From Zoogloea sp. (GTDB lineage: Bacteria; Pseudomonadota; Gammaproteobacteria; Burkholderiales; Rhodocyclaceae), in contig JADKKC010000065.1 of NCBI GenBank assembly GCA_016720685.1, positions 1 through 44,192 of the forward strand: DNA of 44,192 bases. The letters run 5' to 3'. Both the position numbers and the translations under genes were made by a program. A model generated the notes under the pieces. It was given only the letters and a program-made list of their open reading frames with translations. It had not been told where the DNA came from and made no database searches. Positions 20,144-28,847 of this stretch are shown piece after piece (position 1 is the first letter of the stretch; the number at the start of each line of letters is the position of its first letter).

Positions 20144-20698
20144 ATGAAAACCGCCCGCATCCTGCTTGCCGCCGCTGCCCTGACTGCCGCCGCCGCCCCG
20201 GCCCTGGCCGGCGACTGGAAATTCCTGCCCGTCACCGAAAAGGGCTACGCCCCGGCCTTCGTGGCCTCCGTTACCGGCGGCGTGATGGACCCGCAACACG
20301 TCAAGAGCGGCGACGCCTGGGGCCTCGAACTGGCCATGAACTGCGGACTGCTGCAGGCGCCCACCGGCGTGATCCGCACCAAGCTGTCGGTCACCAAGTT
20401 CGACAAGGGCGGCCTTGACCTGACCACCGTCGAACTCAACCCGCGCTGGACCACGCCGATTGCCCGGGATCTGACCCTCGGCGTCGGCCCCGGCATCGGC
20501 TGGGTGAAGGCCGACAGCGGCAACCGCAACGTGGACATGTTCGCCTGGCAGGTGGGCGCCGATCTCGACTACCGGATCGGCCAGCTCAACCTGGGCCTCG
20601 GCGCCCGCTGGCAGGACACGGTGAACAAGACCGTCGCCACCGGCCAGGCCGGTGCGGACAACTGGCTGGTCCAGGCCAAGGTCGGCGTCGCGTTTTAA
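20144..20698 (+). CDS. Putative outer-membrane beta-barrel protein
   Basis: Protein of 184 residues with a clear Sec signal peptide ending ALA-GDWK near residue 23. The rest alternates polar and hydrophobic residues in short strands and ends in the outer-membrane-type Phe (VQAKVGVAF). It is most likely a small eight-stranded barrel; no specific family was recognised. GAGGA precedes the ATG. It is oriented against trpE and followed by a strong terminator. It separates trpE from trpGDC. Confidence 0.75.
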   Translation: MKTARILLAAAALTAAAAPALAGDWKFLPVTEKGYAPAFVASVTGGVMDPQHVKSGDAWGLELAMNCGLLQAPTGVIRTKLSVTKFDKGGLDLTTVELNPRWTTPIARDLTLGVGPGIGWVKADSGNRNVDMFAWQVGADLDYRIGQLNLGLGARWQDTVNKTVATGQAGADNWLVQAKVGVAF

Positions 20699-20726
20699 CC
20701 CGCGCGCGTTCGGCAAGCCCGTGCAA

Positions 20727-20749
20727 GGCCGCCTCCGGGCGGCCTTTTT
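20727..20749 (+). terminator. Rho-independent terminator
   Basis: GGCCGCC and GGCGGCC around the loop TCCG, followed by TTTTT. It ends the barrel-protein transcript nine bases before the trpE stop codon on the other strand. Confidence 0.9.
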
Positions 20750-20757
20750 CATGGCTG

Positions 20758-22230
20758 TCACAGCCGGGTGTCGAGTCCGGCTTCGGCGATCTCGGCGGCG
20801 CGCAGCATCGCGCGGGCCTTGGTCTGGGTTTCCTGCCATTCGGATTGCGGGTCGGAATCGGCAACGATGCCGGCGCCGGCCTGGACGTGAATCTTGCCGT
20901 CCTTGACCACCGCGGTGCGGATCGCGATGGCGAGGTCCATGTCGCCATGAAAGCCGATGTAACCCACCGAGCCGGCGTAGATGCCGCGCTTGGTGGGTTC
21001 GAGTTCGTCGATGATTTCCATCGCCCGCAGCTTGGGCGCGCCGGACACGGTGCCGGCCGGGAAGGTGGCGCGCAGCACGGCCAGCGCGTTGAGCTCGTCC
21101 TTCAGCTTGCCTTCGACGTTGGAGACGATGTGCATCACGTGGGAATAGCGCTCGACGGTGAAGCGCTCGGTCACGCGCACGCTGCCGGTCTTGGCAACGC
21201 GGCCGCAGTCGTTGCGGCCCAGGTCGAGAAGCTGGGTGTGCTCGGCGCGCTCCTTTTCGTCCGCCAGCAGTTCCTGCTCCAGCGCGAGATCTTCTTCGTG
21301 GGTGGCGCCGCGCTTGCGGGTGCCGGCGATGGGCCGCACGGTCACGTCGCCGTCTTCGAGGCGCACCAGGATTTCCGGCGAGGCGCCGACCACCTGGAAT
21401 TCTTCGAAATTGAAATAGAACATGTACGGCGAGGGGTTCAGGCTGCGGATCGAGCGGTACAGCGCCAACGGGCTGGCGCCGAAGGGCTTGCTCATGCGCT
21501 GGCTGAGCACCACCTGCATGATGTCGCCCTCGACGATGTAGTTCTTGGCCTTTTGCACGGCGGCCTTGAAGGCCTCCTCGCCAAAGCTGGACACCGCCTC
21601 GGCGGGCGCGGCGCGCTGGTCGGCGGGCACCGGCACCGGCTCGCGCAGGCGGACGAGGAGTTCCTTGAGCCGCTTGACGGCGCGCTTGTAGGCGTTGGGG
21701 ACTTCCGGCTCGGCATAGACGACCAGCGTGAGCTTGCCGGACAGGTTGTCGACGATGGCGATTTCCTCGGACAAGAGCAGCAGGATGTCCGGCGTGCCGA
21801 GTTCGTCCGGCTTTTCGGTCCTGGCCAGGCGCGGCTCGATGTAGCGCACCGTGTCGTAGCCGAAGCAGCCCACCAGGCCGCCGGCAAAGCGCGGCAGATG
21901 GGCGCGCGGCGGCACCTTGATGCGGTTCATGAACTCGGCAACGTAGCTGAGCGGGTCGCCGTAGTCGCGGCGTTCGACGAGGCGGTCGTTGGTCAGCAGC
22001 AACACCGAGCGGCCGTGCACTTCGATGCGCGTCGGGGCGGCCAGGCCGATGATCGAATAGCGCCCGAAACGCTCACCGCCCTGCACGGATTCGAGCAGGT
22101 AGATGTTGGGCACATTGGCCAGCTTCAGGTAGACGGAAAGGGGGGTGTCGAGATCCGCAAAGGTTTCGACGGTAACCGGAATGCGGTTATAGCCCTGGTC
22201 GGCCAGGGCGTTGAATTCGGCTTCTGTCAT
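20758..22230 (-). CDS. trpE: Anthranilate synthase component I
   Basis: Converts chorismate to anthranilate with TrpG. It has 490 residues, intact. The N-terminal domain has YLLESVQGGERFGRYSIIG, which fits the LLES-type tryptophan feedback site. The chorismate-binding domain has FYFNFEEFQVVGASPEILVR, PIAGTRKRG, LLDLGRNDCGRVA, FPAGTVSGAPKLRAMEII and the final RTAVVKDGKIHVQAGAGIV. CCGGAG lies five bases before the ATG. It follows gph on the minus strand and is not contiguous with trpGDC. Confidence 0.97.
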   Translation of the reverse strand: MTEAEFNALADQGYNRIPVTVETFADLDTPLSVYLKLANVPNIYLLESVQGGERFGRYSIIGLAAPTRIEVHGRSVLLLTNDRLVERRDYGDPLSYVAEFMNRIKVPPRAHLPRFAGGLVGCFGYDTVRYIEPRLARTEKPDELGTPDILLLLSEEIAIVDNLSGKLTLVVYAEPEVPNAYKRAVKRLKELLVRLREPVPVPADQRAAPAEAVSSFGEEAFKAAVQKAKNYIVEGDIMQVVLSQRMSKPFGASPLALYRSIRSLNPSPYMFYFNFEEFQVVGASPEILVRLEDGDVTVRPIAGTRKRGATHEEDLALEQELLADEKERAEHTQLLDLGRNDCGRVAKTGSVRVTERFTVERYSHVMHIVSNVEGKLKDELNALAVLRATFPAGTVSGAPKLRAMEIIDELEPTKRGIYAGSVGYIGFHGDMDLAIAIRTAVVKDGKIHVQAGAGIVADSDPQSEWQETQTKARAMLRAAEIAEAGLDTRL

Positions 22231-22394
22231 GGAGACTCCGGAAGGACATGATGCTTTTTCGCGAGGGTATCACGGGGCGGGCCCGTGACTGTTCGGGGCG
22301 GCTCAGGCGAGCAGCCATGACCGGCCGCCGCATCCGCCAGAGCGGGGGATACGAACGGCAGGGAACTCCTCGACGGCAATCATGTTCTTGCGGG

Positions 22395-23109
22395 TCACGA
22401 CGGGATGGATGTCCGGTGTTGGCGCCGGATGTGCGGGAGCGCATCCAGGAGGCTGGATATTAGCCCGTCGCATTCGATGCTGTCCACTGCCACGCCTTCG
22501 CTGTAGCCGTAGGTGACGAGCAGCACCGGCATGCCGGCCGCGCGGGGCGGCGTCGGCATCGTTGGCCGAGTCGCCGATCATCAGCGCGTCCCCCGCGTCC
22601 GTCCCCAGCAGCCGGCAGGCGTGGAGCAGCGGCGCCGGATGGGGCTTCTTTTCGGCCAGGGTGTCGCCGCTCACCGTCACGCCGAAAAAGCCTGCGAGGC
22701 CCATGCGTTCGAGCAACGGCCCGGTGAAGGCGGCCGGCTTGTTGGTCACGCAGGCCATCAGGATGCCCTGCTCGCGCAGCGCTTCCAGGGCCGGCAGCAC
22801 GCCGTCGTAGATCAGCGTGGAGGCACCGTTCACCTCAGCGTAATGGCGACGGAAGACATCCACCGCGGCTTCCACCTCGGCCTCTCCCGCCGGGCCGCTC
22901 TCGACGAGGCAGCGCCGCACCAGGTTGAGCATGCCCTTGCCGACGAAGCTGCGGATCACCTCGATGGCGTGCGGCGGCCGGCCGAGTTCGACCATCATGC
23001 GGCGGCAGGCCTCGGAGAGATCGGGAATGGAATCGAGCAGGGTGCCGTCAAGATCGAACAGCACGGCGCGCACCGGCCGGTTCGTTTGCGAATGGACTTG
23101 CTGGACCAT
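22395..23109 (-). CDS. gph: Phosphoglycolate phosphatase Gph, one frameshift
   Basis: HAD-family phosphatase that removes 2-phosphoglycolate. It has the nucleophile motif DLDGTLLDS, motif II VTNKPAAFTG, and motif III/IV KKPHPAPLL and MIGDSANDADAA. Directly after this last motif one extra C (near 22545) throws the frame; without it the protein continues AAGMPVLLVTYGYSEG and stops at 22395, about 237 residues, the normal length. The ATG at 23109 has GAAGGAAAG upstream. It is followed by trpE on the same strand, an order common in betaproteobacteria. Confidence 0.9.
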
Positions 23110-23166
23110 GACTTTCCTTCGGGCTTGAAGCTTCGACACATCGGGAGGCGTGGAGGATACGGGAGA

Positions 23167-24342
23167 TCAGGCGGCTGGCGCCAGCCCCGCCCGACGCCGC
23201 CGCAGGGCCCGCAGCAGGCCGGCCATCAGCAGCGCCACCGGCACCACGACAAGCAGGTTGACCGTGGCCCAGCCGAGCCTGTCCACCAGCGGCCCGGCGC
23301 CCAGGGTCGCGAGCGTGACGGAGAGGAACACGACGCTGTCGTTGAAGGCCTGCACCGTGGGCTTTTCCTCGTCGCGGCAGGTCTGGGTCAGCAGCGTCGT
23401 GGCGCCCACGTAAAGAAAATTCCAGCCGACTCCGACCAGCACCAGCGCGCCGCTGAAATGGGCGATCGCGTCGCCCGCCAGCGCGACCCCGATGCCGGCC
23501 AGCACCAGCGCCCCGCCCAGCGACATCACCTGCAGCACCCCAAGACGGCCGATCAGCAGGCCGGTGACGAAGGACGGCGCAAACATCGCCACCAGATGCC
23601 ACTGGATGACCGTCACCGTGGAATCGAAGTCGTGGCGAACGCACAGCATGGCCAGCGGTGTGGCAGTCATCAGCAAGCCCATGGCCGCATAGCCCACCGC
23701 GGCACCGGCCACCGCCAGCCGGAAATCGCCCTGGCGCGCGATCTGCCCGAGGGGGCGCGGCGCCCGCCCCGCCTCCGGCCTGGGCGGCACGGGCAGGCGC
23801 AGGAACAGGCCCAGCCCGGCCGCCAGCAGCGCAACGCCGACCAGCACCGCGAAGCTGGCCAGAAAGGGCGTGCCGGCAAGGTCGCGGGTCGTGCGGGCGA
23901 TGAAAGGCCCGAGAAAGGCGGCCAGCACGCCGCCGGCGAGGGTCAGCGAAATCGCCTGGCTGCGCTGCGCCGTCGGCACCGCCTCGGCCGCGGCAAAGCG
24001 GTAGAACTGGCTGACCGCGCCCAGCACCCCGACGCACAGGCCCGACAGCACGAACACCGCGAAGCTGCCGCGCAGCAACCCCGCCACCGCAAGCGCCAGC
24101 CCGGCCGCGCCGACCAGCGCAGCGCCGACGAACACCGGCCGCCGCCCCCGGCGAGCCATGAGCCGGGCCAGCGGATGGAGCGCCAGCATCGTCGCCAGAT
24201 ACTGGACGGCCAGCGGCAGCGTGGCCCAGCCGGGCGCAGCAAGCAGCCCGACGCTCACCAGCGCCGAGGCGGACAACATCAGGCTGACGACGGTCATCGC
24301 CAGCGCCTGGCTCAGCGCCAGCAGGACAACATTGCGGTTCAT
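23167..24342 (-). CDS. MFS transporter
   Basis: Major-facilitator membrane protein of about 391 residues with twelve hydrophobic segments. The loop 2-3 motif appears as RLMARRGRRPVFVGAALVG. The substrate is unknown; an efflux role is plausible. The ATG at 24342 is preferred over an in-frame GTG at 24369, although neither has a clear ribosome-binding site. It is divergent from the GlxA-type regulator at 24428, with an 85-base shared promoter region, which suggests regulation by that protein. Confidence 0.88.
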   Translation of the reverse strand: MNRNVVLLALSQALAMTVVSLMLSASALVSVGLLAAPGWATLPLAVQYLATMLALHPLARLMARRGRRPVFVGAALVGAAGLALAVAGLLRGSFAVFVLSGLCVGVLGAVSQFYRFAAAEAVPTAQRSQAISLTLAGGVLAAFLGPFIARTTRDLAGTPFLASFAVLVGVALLAAGLGLFLRLPVPPRPEAGRAPRPLGQIARQGDFRLAVAGAAVGYAAMGLLMTATPLAMLCVRHDFDSTVTVIQWHLVAMFAPSFVTGLLIGRLGVLQVMSLGGALVLAGIGVALAGDAIAHFSGALVLVGVGWNFLYVGATTLLTQTCRDEEKPTVQAFNDSVVFLSVTLATLGAGPLVDRLGWATVNLLVVVPVALLMAGLLRALRRRRAGLAPAA

Positions 24343-24427
24343 GGCGGCACGCCCGGAAAGTTTTGACACATCTATCGTCGCCCGCTACCGTGATGGCGTA
24401 AATGACAGACAACCCACTTTTCATGCC

Positions 24428-25369
24428 ATGACGCGACAGATCGTGTTTCTCGTCTATCCCGGCTTCCAGGTGCTCGACGCCGCCGGGCCGCTGGCCGCCT
24501 TCGAAGCCGCCAACGCCTGCGTGCCCGGCGCCTATCTGCTCGAGCTGATCGCCCGGGACGGCGGCCTGGTTGCCAGTTCGGGCGGCACGCGCCTCGCCGC
24601 GACGGCCTTCAGCAACAGGGACGGGGATGACACGCTGATCGTCACGGGCGGCGACGGTGTCTTCGCGGCGGCCGAATGCGCCATCACCGTCGGTTTCGTG
24701 AGCAACAGCGGCGCGGCGCTGCGGAGGATCGCCAGCGTCTGCTCGGGCGCCTATCTGCTGGCCACCGCGGGCCTGCTGCACGGCCGGCGCGCCACCACCC
24801 ACTGGCGGCGCTCGCAGGATTTCGCCCGCCGCTTTCCGGACGTGCAGGTGGACGCCGACCGAATCTTCACGCGGGATGGAAAGGTGTGGACCTCGGCCGG
24901 CATCAGCGCTGGCATCGACCTGGCGCTGGCCCTGATCGCCGACGATCTGGGCGAGGCCGTGGCGCGGCAGGTCGCCCGCCAGCTGGTGGTGTATTACCGG
25001 CGCCCGGGCGGGCAGTCCCAGTTTTCAGAGATGGCCGAACTGCAGCCGGCCGGCGGGCGTTTTGCCGCGCTGCTCGACCACGTGCGCAGCCACCTGCGGG
25101 ACAGGCTGGATGTGGATGAACTGGCCGGGCTGGCGCGCATGAGCCCGCGCAATTTTTCGCGCTGCTTTGCCGCCGAAGTGGGCGTCACCCCGGCGCGCGC
25201 AGTCGAGCGCCTGCGCGTGGAGGCGGCGCTCGCGGCGCTGGAAAGTGGCGCGCGCTCGGTTCAGGAGGCGGCCCGTGAGTTCGGCTTTGCCGACCCGGAA
25301 CGCATGCGCCGGGCCTTCATGCGCACGCTGGGGGTGCCGCCATCAAGCCGGCGCCGGGCGCCGGGCTGA
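24428..25369 (+). CDS. GlxA-type AraC-family transcriptional regulator
   Basis: Regulator of 313 residues. An N-terminal DJ-1/PfpI-like domain (about 1-185) starts RQIVFLVYPGFQVLDAAGPL and keeps the nucleophile-elbow region ASVCSGAYLLA. A C-terminal AraC helix-turn-helix pair follows (LAGLARMSPRNFSRCFAAEV, then AREFGFADPERMRRAFMRTLG). Proteins of this class usually control amine or amino-acid related genes; the effector is unknown here. Its partner is probably the divergent MFS gene. Confidence 0.92.
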   Translation: MTRQIVFLVYPGFQVLDAAGPLAAFEAANACVPGAYLLELIARDGGLVASSGGTRLAATAFSNRDGDDTLIVTGGDGVFAAAECAITVGFVSNSGAALRRIASVCSGAYLLATAGLLHGRRATTHWRRSQDFARRFPDVQVDADRIFTRDGKVWTSAGISAGIDLALALIADDLGEAVARQVARQLVVYYRRPGGQSQFSEMAELQPAGGRFAALLDHVRSHLRDRLDVDELAGLARMSPRNFSRCFAAEVGVTPARAVERLRVEAALAALESGARSVQEAAREFGFADPERMRRAFMRTLGVPPSSRRRAPG

Positions 25370-25377
25370 CACGCTCT

Positions 25378-25410
25378 CAAGAAAACGCCGGGCCGCCCCA
25401 AGTTTTCTTG
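25378..25410. repeat. Inverted repeat, possible terminator or dispersed element
   Basis: CAAGAAAAC (25378-25386) and GTTTTCTTG (25402-25410) pair perfectly around a 15-base G/C-rich loop. A G/C-only stretch follows, up to the rpe stop codon. It lies between convergent genes. Confidence 0.5.
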
Positions 25411-25449
25411 TCCCCCACGGGGGGCGGGCGGGGCGCAGCCCGGGGGCCC

Positions 25450-26142
25450 TCAGACGCCGGCCAGCGCGCTGCGCAGGCTGGCCATCACGCTGTTGTAGCG
25501 CTGGGGGTCGGAATCCTTGCCGGCCCCGAACACGGCCGAACCGGCAACGAAGGTATCGGCACCGGCGCGGGCAATCTCGGCGATGTTGTCCACCTTCACG
25601 CCGCCATCCACCTCCAGCAGGATCCGGCGCCCGCTCTTCTGTTCGTAGGCGTCGATCCTGGCGCGGGCTTCGCGCAGCTTGTCGAGGGTGCCCGGGATGA
25701 AGGACTGGCCGCCGTAGCCGGGGTTGACGCTCATCAGCAGCACCACGTCGAGCTTGTCCATCACGTGGTCCATCCAGATGAGGGGCGTGGCCGGGTTGAA
25801 GACCAGGCCGGCCTGGCAGCCGCTGTCGCGGATCAGGCCGAGGGTGCGATCGACGTGCTCGGAGCCTTCGGGGTGGAAGGTGATGATGTTGGCGCCGGCC
25901 TTTGCAAAGTCCGGCACGATGCGATCGACCGGCTTGACCATCAGGTGCACGTCGATGGGCGCCGTGGTACAGGGGCGGATCGCCTCGCAGACCAGCGGGC
26001 CGATGGTGAGGTTGGGCACGTAATGGTTGTCCATCACGTCAAAATGGATCCAGTCGGCGCCGGAGGCGATCACGTGGGCGACTTCCTCGCCAAGCTTCGC
26101 GAAATCGGCGGACAGCAGGCTGGGGGCGATGCGGTAGGTCAT
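25450..26142 (-). CDS. rpe: Ribulose-phosphate 3-epimerase
   Basis: Interconverts ribulose 5-phosphate and xylulose 5-phosphate (pentose phosphate or Calvin cycle). It has 230 residues, full length. The signatures are IAPSLLSADFAKLGEEV, WIHFDVMDNHYVPN, PIDVHLMV, SVNPGYGGQSFIP and LEVDGGV, giving the metal-binding His/Asp set. It is separated from gph by the MFS/GlxA pair. AGGA lies about eight bases before the ATG. Confidence 0.97.
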   Translation of the reverse strand: MTYRIAPSLLSADFAKLGEEVAHVIASGADWIHFDVMDNHYVPNLTIGPLVCEAIRPCTTAPIDVHLMVKPVDRIVPDFAKAGANIITFHPEGSEHVDRTLGLIRDSGCQAGLVFNPATPLIWMDHVMDKLDVVLLMSVNPGYGGQSFIPGTLDKLREARARIDAYEQKSGRRILLEVDGGVKVDNIAEIARAGADTFVAGSAVFGAGKDSDPQRYNSVMASLRSALAGV

Positions 26143-26292
26143 GGGGCAATCCTGGACAAAAACCTGACGGAAAAACGCGGCAAGTCGGGCAGTCTACCTG
26201 CCCGAAACCGTCAGCGCCAACGCCGCGCTGCGGTTGCAGCGGGGCGACGATTCCGCTTCAATAAGCGTCCCCAACCGAATCCGCCACAAAAA

Positions 26293-26679
26293 ATGACCAC
26301 CCAGCCCGAACGGGACAGCATCGAGATCAAGACGGCTTGCCGCTTCATCCCCGAACAATCCGACGTGGAAGCCGAGCGCTATGTGTTCGCCTACCACATC
26401 ACCATCCGCAACACCGGCAGCGTCAGCGCCCAGCTGATGAGCCGCCACTGGATCATCACCGACGCCGAGGGCGCCGTTCAGGAAGTGAAGGGCGCCGGCG
26501 TGGTGGGCCAGCAACCGGTGCTGCAACCCGGCCAACAGTTCGAATACACCAGCGGCTGCACCATCGCCAGCCCGGTGGGCACGATGAAGGGCAGCTACCA
26601 GATGGTGACCGAAGACGGCACCAGCTTCGACGCGCCGATTGCCGAATTCACGCTGGCCATGCCCCGCACGCTGCACTAA
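26293..26679 (+). CDS. apaG: ApaG (CO2+/MG2+ efflux protein family)
   Basis: ApaG protein of 128 residues, a fibronectin-like beta-sandwich of poorly defined role, linked in enterobacteria to cobalt resistance and Ap4A metabolism. Family motifs are visible: FAYHITIRNTGSVSAQLMSR, HWIITDAEG, GVVGQQPVLQPGQ and FEYTSGC, GTMKGSYQM. The ATG at 26293 follows CACAAAAA; a longer upstream open frame is not coding. It is divergent from rpe, an arrangement seen in many betaproteobacteria. Confidence 0.95.
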   Translation: MTTQPERDSIEIKTACRFIPEQSDVEAERYVFAYHITIRNTGSVSAQLMSRHWIITDAEGAVQEVKGAGVVGQQPVLQPGQQFEYTSGCTIASPVGTMKGSYQMVTEDGTSFDAPIAEFTLAMPRTLH

Positions 26680-26728
26680 GAGCTTGTCCGTAAAGAGGCC
26701 GAGGCCGGCCTATTCACCGACAAGCTCT
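26679..26728. terminator. Bidirectional hairpin overlapping both flanking stop codons
   Basis: Outer arms AGAGCTTGTC (26679-26688) and GACAAGCTCT (26719-26728), inner arms AGGCCG (26696-26701) and CGGCCT (26706-26711), loop AGGC. Additional pairs between them make a nearly continuous stem. The left arm begins in the apaG stop codon and the right arm ends in the DUF2238 stop codon. Confidence 0.65.
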
Positions 26729-27368
26729 AAAACGGCCGGCGCAGGCTCCCGCCGATGCGGGCCAGCTGCCGGTCGTGCCAGCTGCCCAGCGCCCATTGGG
26801 CACAAAGCGCGCCGACAAGCGCCATCGCCATGTCACTCTGGGTATCCCAGGGGTCGCCCTGAGTACCGAGAAAAGCCTCGGCGCCCTGCCCCAGCGCCAC
26901 CGCGGCGCCCCATTCAACAAGTTCATAAACAGCCGAAATCGCCAGGCAAATACAGCTGACGATGAAGAACAGCCAGCCTCGCCCGCGCACCACCGCGCGG
27001 CGCAGCAGGATCTCCCGCGCCGCAAGCGCCGGCACAAAGCCCTGCATGAAGTGGCCGATCCGGTCGTAGGGGTTGCGCTCGAGCCCCATCACATCCTGCA
27101 GCCAGAAGCCGAAAGGCACCCGCGCGTAGGTCCATGCGCCGCCCACGATCAGCACCAGCGCGTGCGCCGCAATGAGCAGCTGCAGCAGCCTGGTCAGGGG
27201 AAACCCCCGGTGGCTGACCACCAGAAGCGGGGCAAGAATGATGACCGGCGCCACTTCCATCCACCAGGTCGCCCGGTCGAAGGGCGCCACCCCGGAGGCC
27301 ACCAGGGCCACGCCGACAAGGCCGAGAAGCAGCACGGGAAGCCGGCTGGCGAAATTTTGCATGAACAT
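26727..27368 (-). CDS. DUF2238 family inner-membrane protein (YjdF-like)
   Basis: Integral membrane protein of 213 residues with about six hydrophobic helices. The DUF2238 pattern is clear: NPYDRIGHFMQGFVPALAAR, CLAISAVYELVEW and the acidic end region LGTQGDPWDTQSDMAMALVG. The family's function is not known. The start ATG at 27368 has AGGG six bases upstream; an ATG at 27362 is also in frame. The region just upstream has a nearly pure A-tract (27377-27398). It is convergent with apaG and divergent from the CZB receptor. Confidence 0.9.
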   Translation of the reverse strand: MFMQNFASRLPVLLLGLVGVALVASGVAPFDRATWWMEVAPVIILAPLLVVSHRGFPLTRLLQLLIAAHALVLIVGGAWTYARVPFGFWLQDVMGLERNPYDRIGHFMQGFVPALAAREILLRRAVVRGRGWLFFIVSCICLAISAVYELVEWGAAVALGQGAEAFLGTQGDPWDTQSDMAMALVGALCAQWALGSWHDRQLARIGGSLRRPF

Positions 27369-27542
27369 CCAAAGCCCTAAAAAAAAGAAAAAAAAATCAC
27401 ATCGCCCCTGCGCGACAACCACAAGTATCCATGACGAATGCCGTAAAAGGGCTATCGCAACACCAAGCCTGCCGGTCGACTCAGCCAGGCACGCACCTAA
27501 CCCCCGGGCGCACAGCAGCCCCTGTCGAGAACGAACACGCTT

Positions 27543-28676
27543 ATGTGGATCAACAAGAAAAAATTCGAGCAACTCGAAGCGGATCTCCGCGCCGCCATCG
27601 AACGTGAAACCACGCTCCAGGCCGAAGTCTCGGCGCTGCAGGCCGAAGTCAGCATGCTGCACCAAGGCAATTTCGAGCGCCAAGACCGCTCCGAAAGAAA
27701 TCTCGCCATCGTCGAACGCATGAGCGCCTTTGGCGGGTCCCTCACCAATGCCCAGGGCAGCCTGGCCGAAATGGCCGGCATCCTGCGCAACGAGAAGGAC
27801 AAGGCCATCGAGGCCGCCCACGTATCGCTGGCCAGCGGCCAGGCGACCACCGAGATCGCCGATAACCTGCGTCGCCTCGCCACCGAATCCCAGGACTCGG
27901 CCCACGAGGTGGAAACCCTCGCCCAGCGTGCCGACGAGATCAGCGCCATCGTCAAGCTGATTCACGACGTGGCCGACCAGACCAACCTGCTGGCCCTCAA
28001 CGCCGCCATCGAGGCCGCCCGCGCCGGCGAGGCGGGCCGCGGCTTTGCCGTGGTCGCCGACGAGGTGCGCAAGCTCGCCGAACGCACCTCCACCGCCACC
28101 CGCGACATCTCCACCCTGGTCACCCGCATCCGCGAAGATTCGACCCGCGCCCGCAACAGCATGGAAACCCTGGCCCAATCGGCCGGGCAGTTCAGCGACC
28201 GGGGGCAACTGGCCACCGAGGACATGAAGCGCCTGATGGACCTCTCCAGCAACATGGAAGGCGTCATCGCCGGCAGCGCCATGAAGAGCTTTGTCGAAGT
28301 GGCCAAGATCGACCACATCGTGTTCAAGTTCCGGGTCTACCTGGCGCTGTTCGACCTCATCGAACTCAAGTCCGGCGACCTGACCACCCACACCGGCTGC
28401 CGGCTCGGCAAGTGGTACTACGAGGGCGAGGGCCACGACTGTTTCAACAAGCTCTCCGGCTACCGGGAGATCGAACCGCCCCACATCGAGGTGCACAAAG
28501 CCGCGGCCCTGGCCCTCGACGCCTACGCCAACGACGACACCAACGCCCTTCTCGCCCACCTGGACAACATGGAACGCGCCTCGATGCGGGTGCTCGACAA
28601 CCTCCAGAAAATGGGCGAAGCCGCCGCCGCAGAGCCCTCCCTCCTGTGCCAGACCGGCGAAGGCCATCGCCACTGA
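27543..28676 (+). CDS. Soluble chemoreceptor with C-terminal zinc-binding CZB domain
   Basis: Cytoplasmic methyl-accepting-type receptor of 377 residues with no membrane helix. An N-terminal coiled coil (about 1-60) leads to a signalling domain containing DQTNLLALNAAIEAARAGEA and RGFAVVADEVRKLAERT. The C-terminal CZB domain has the zinc ligand set H258, C286 (in GCRLGKWYY), H314 and H318. CZB receptors such as TlpD sense zinc or hypochlorous acid through the zinc-thiolate, so a similar role is inferred. It is shorter in the signalling hairpin than typical receptors. No che genes are nearby. Confidence 0.93.
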   Translation: MWINKKKFEQLEADLRAAIERETTLQAEVSALQAEVSMLHQGNFERQDRSERNLAIVERMSAFGGSLTNAQGSLAEMAGILRNEKDKAIEAAHVSLASGQATTEIADNLRRLATESQDSAHEVETLAQRADEISAIVKLIHDVADQTNLLALNAAIEAARAGEAGRGFAVVADEVRKLAERTSTATRDISTLVTRIREDSTRARNSMETLAQSAGQFSDRGQLATEDMKRLMDLSSNMEGVIAGSAMKSFVEVAKIDHIVFKFRVYLALFDLIELKSGDLTTHTGCRLGKWYYEGEGHDCFNKLSGYREIEPPHIEVHKAAALALDAYANDDTNALLAHLDNMERASMRVLDNLQKMGEAAAAEPSLLCQTGEGHRH

Positions 28677-28810
28677 CCGCCATCGGTGCCTGTTCCGGGG
28701 CGGCAAACATCCTCCACGGAGCAGGCACGCACGCCCCCGGCGGCAGCTATCCGGCACGCGCCCCAGGCCCACCCTGACGCCGGGCGGCAAGCTGCCCCCA
28801 CCGCCACGCA

Positions 28811-28839
28811 TTGACGCCCCCGCCGGGGTCGCCCAGAAT
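28811..28839 (+). promoter_or_regulatory. Candidate promoter of the LysE gene, possibly leaderless
   Basis: TTGACG (28811-28816), a 17-base spacer and CAGAAT (28834-28839). The ATG follows eight bases later with no ribosome-binding site, so the transcript may begin at or near the start codon. Confidence 0.4.
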
Positions 28840-28847
28840 CGGGCGCC

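Noticed and set aside
22231..22394. Possible trp attenuator upstream of trpE
   Set aside because: A small hairpin (TCACGGG/CCCGTGA at 22270-22288) exists, but there is no leader peptide with tandem Trp codons and no T-tract.
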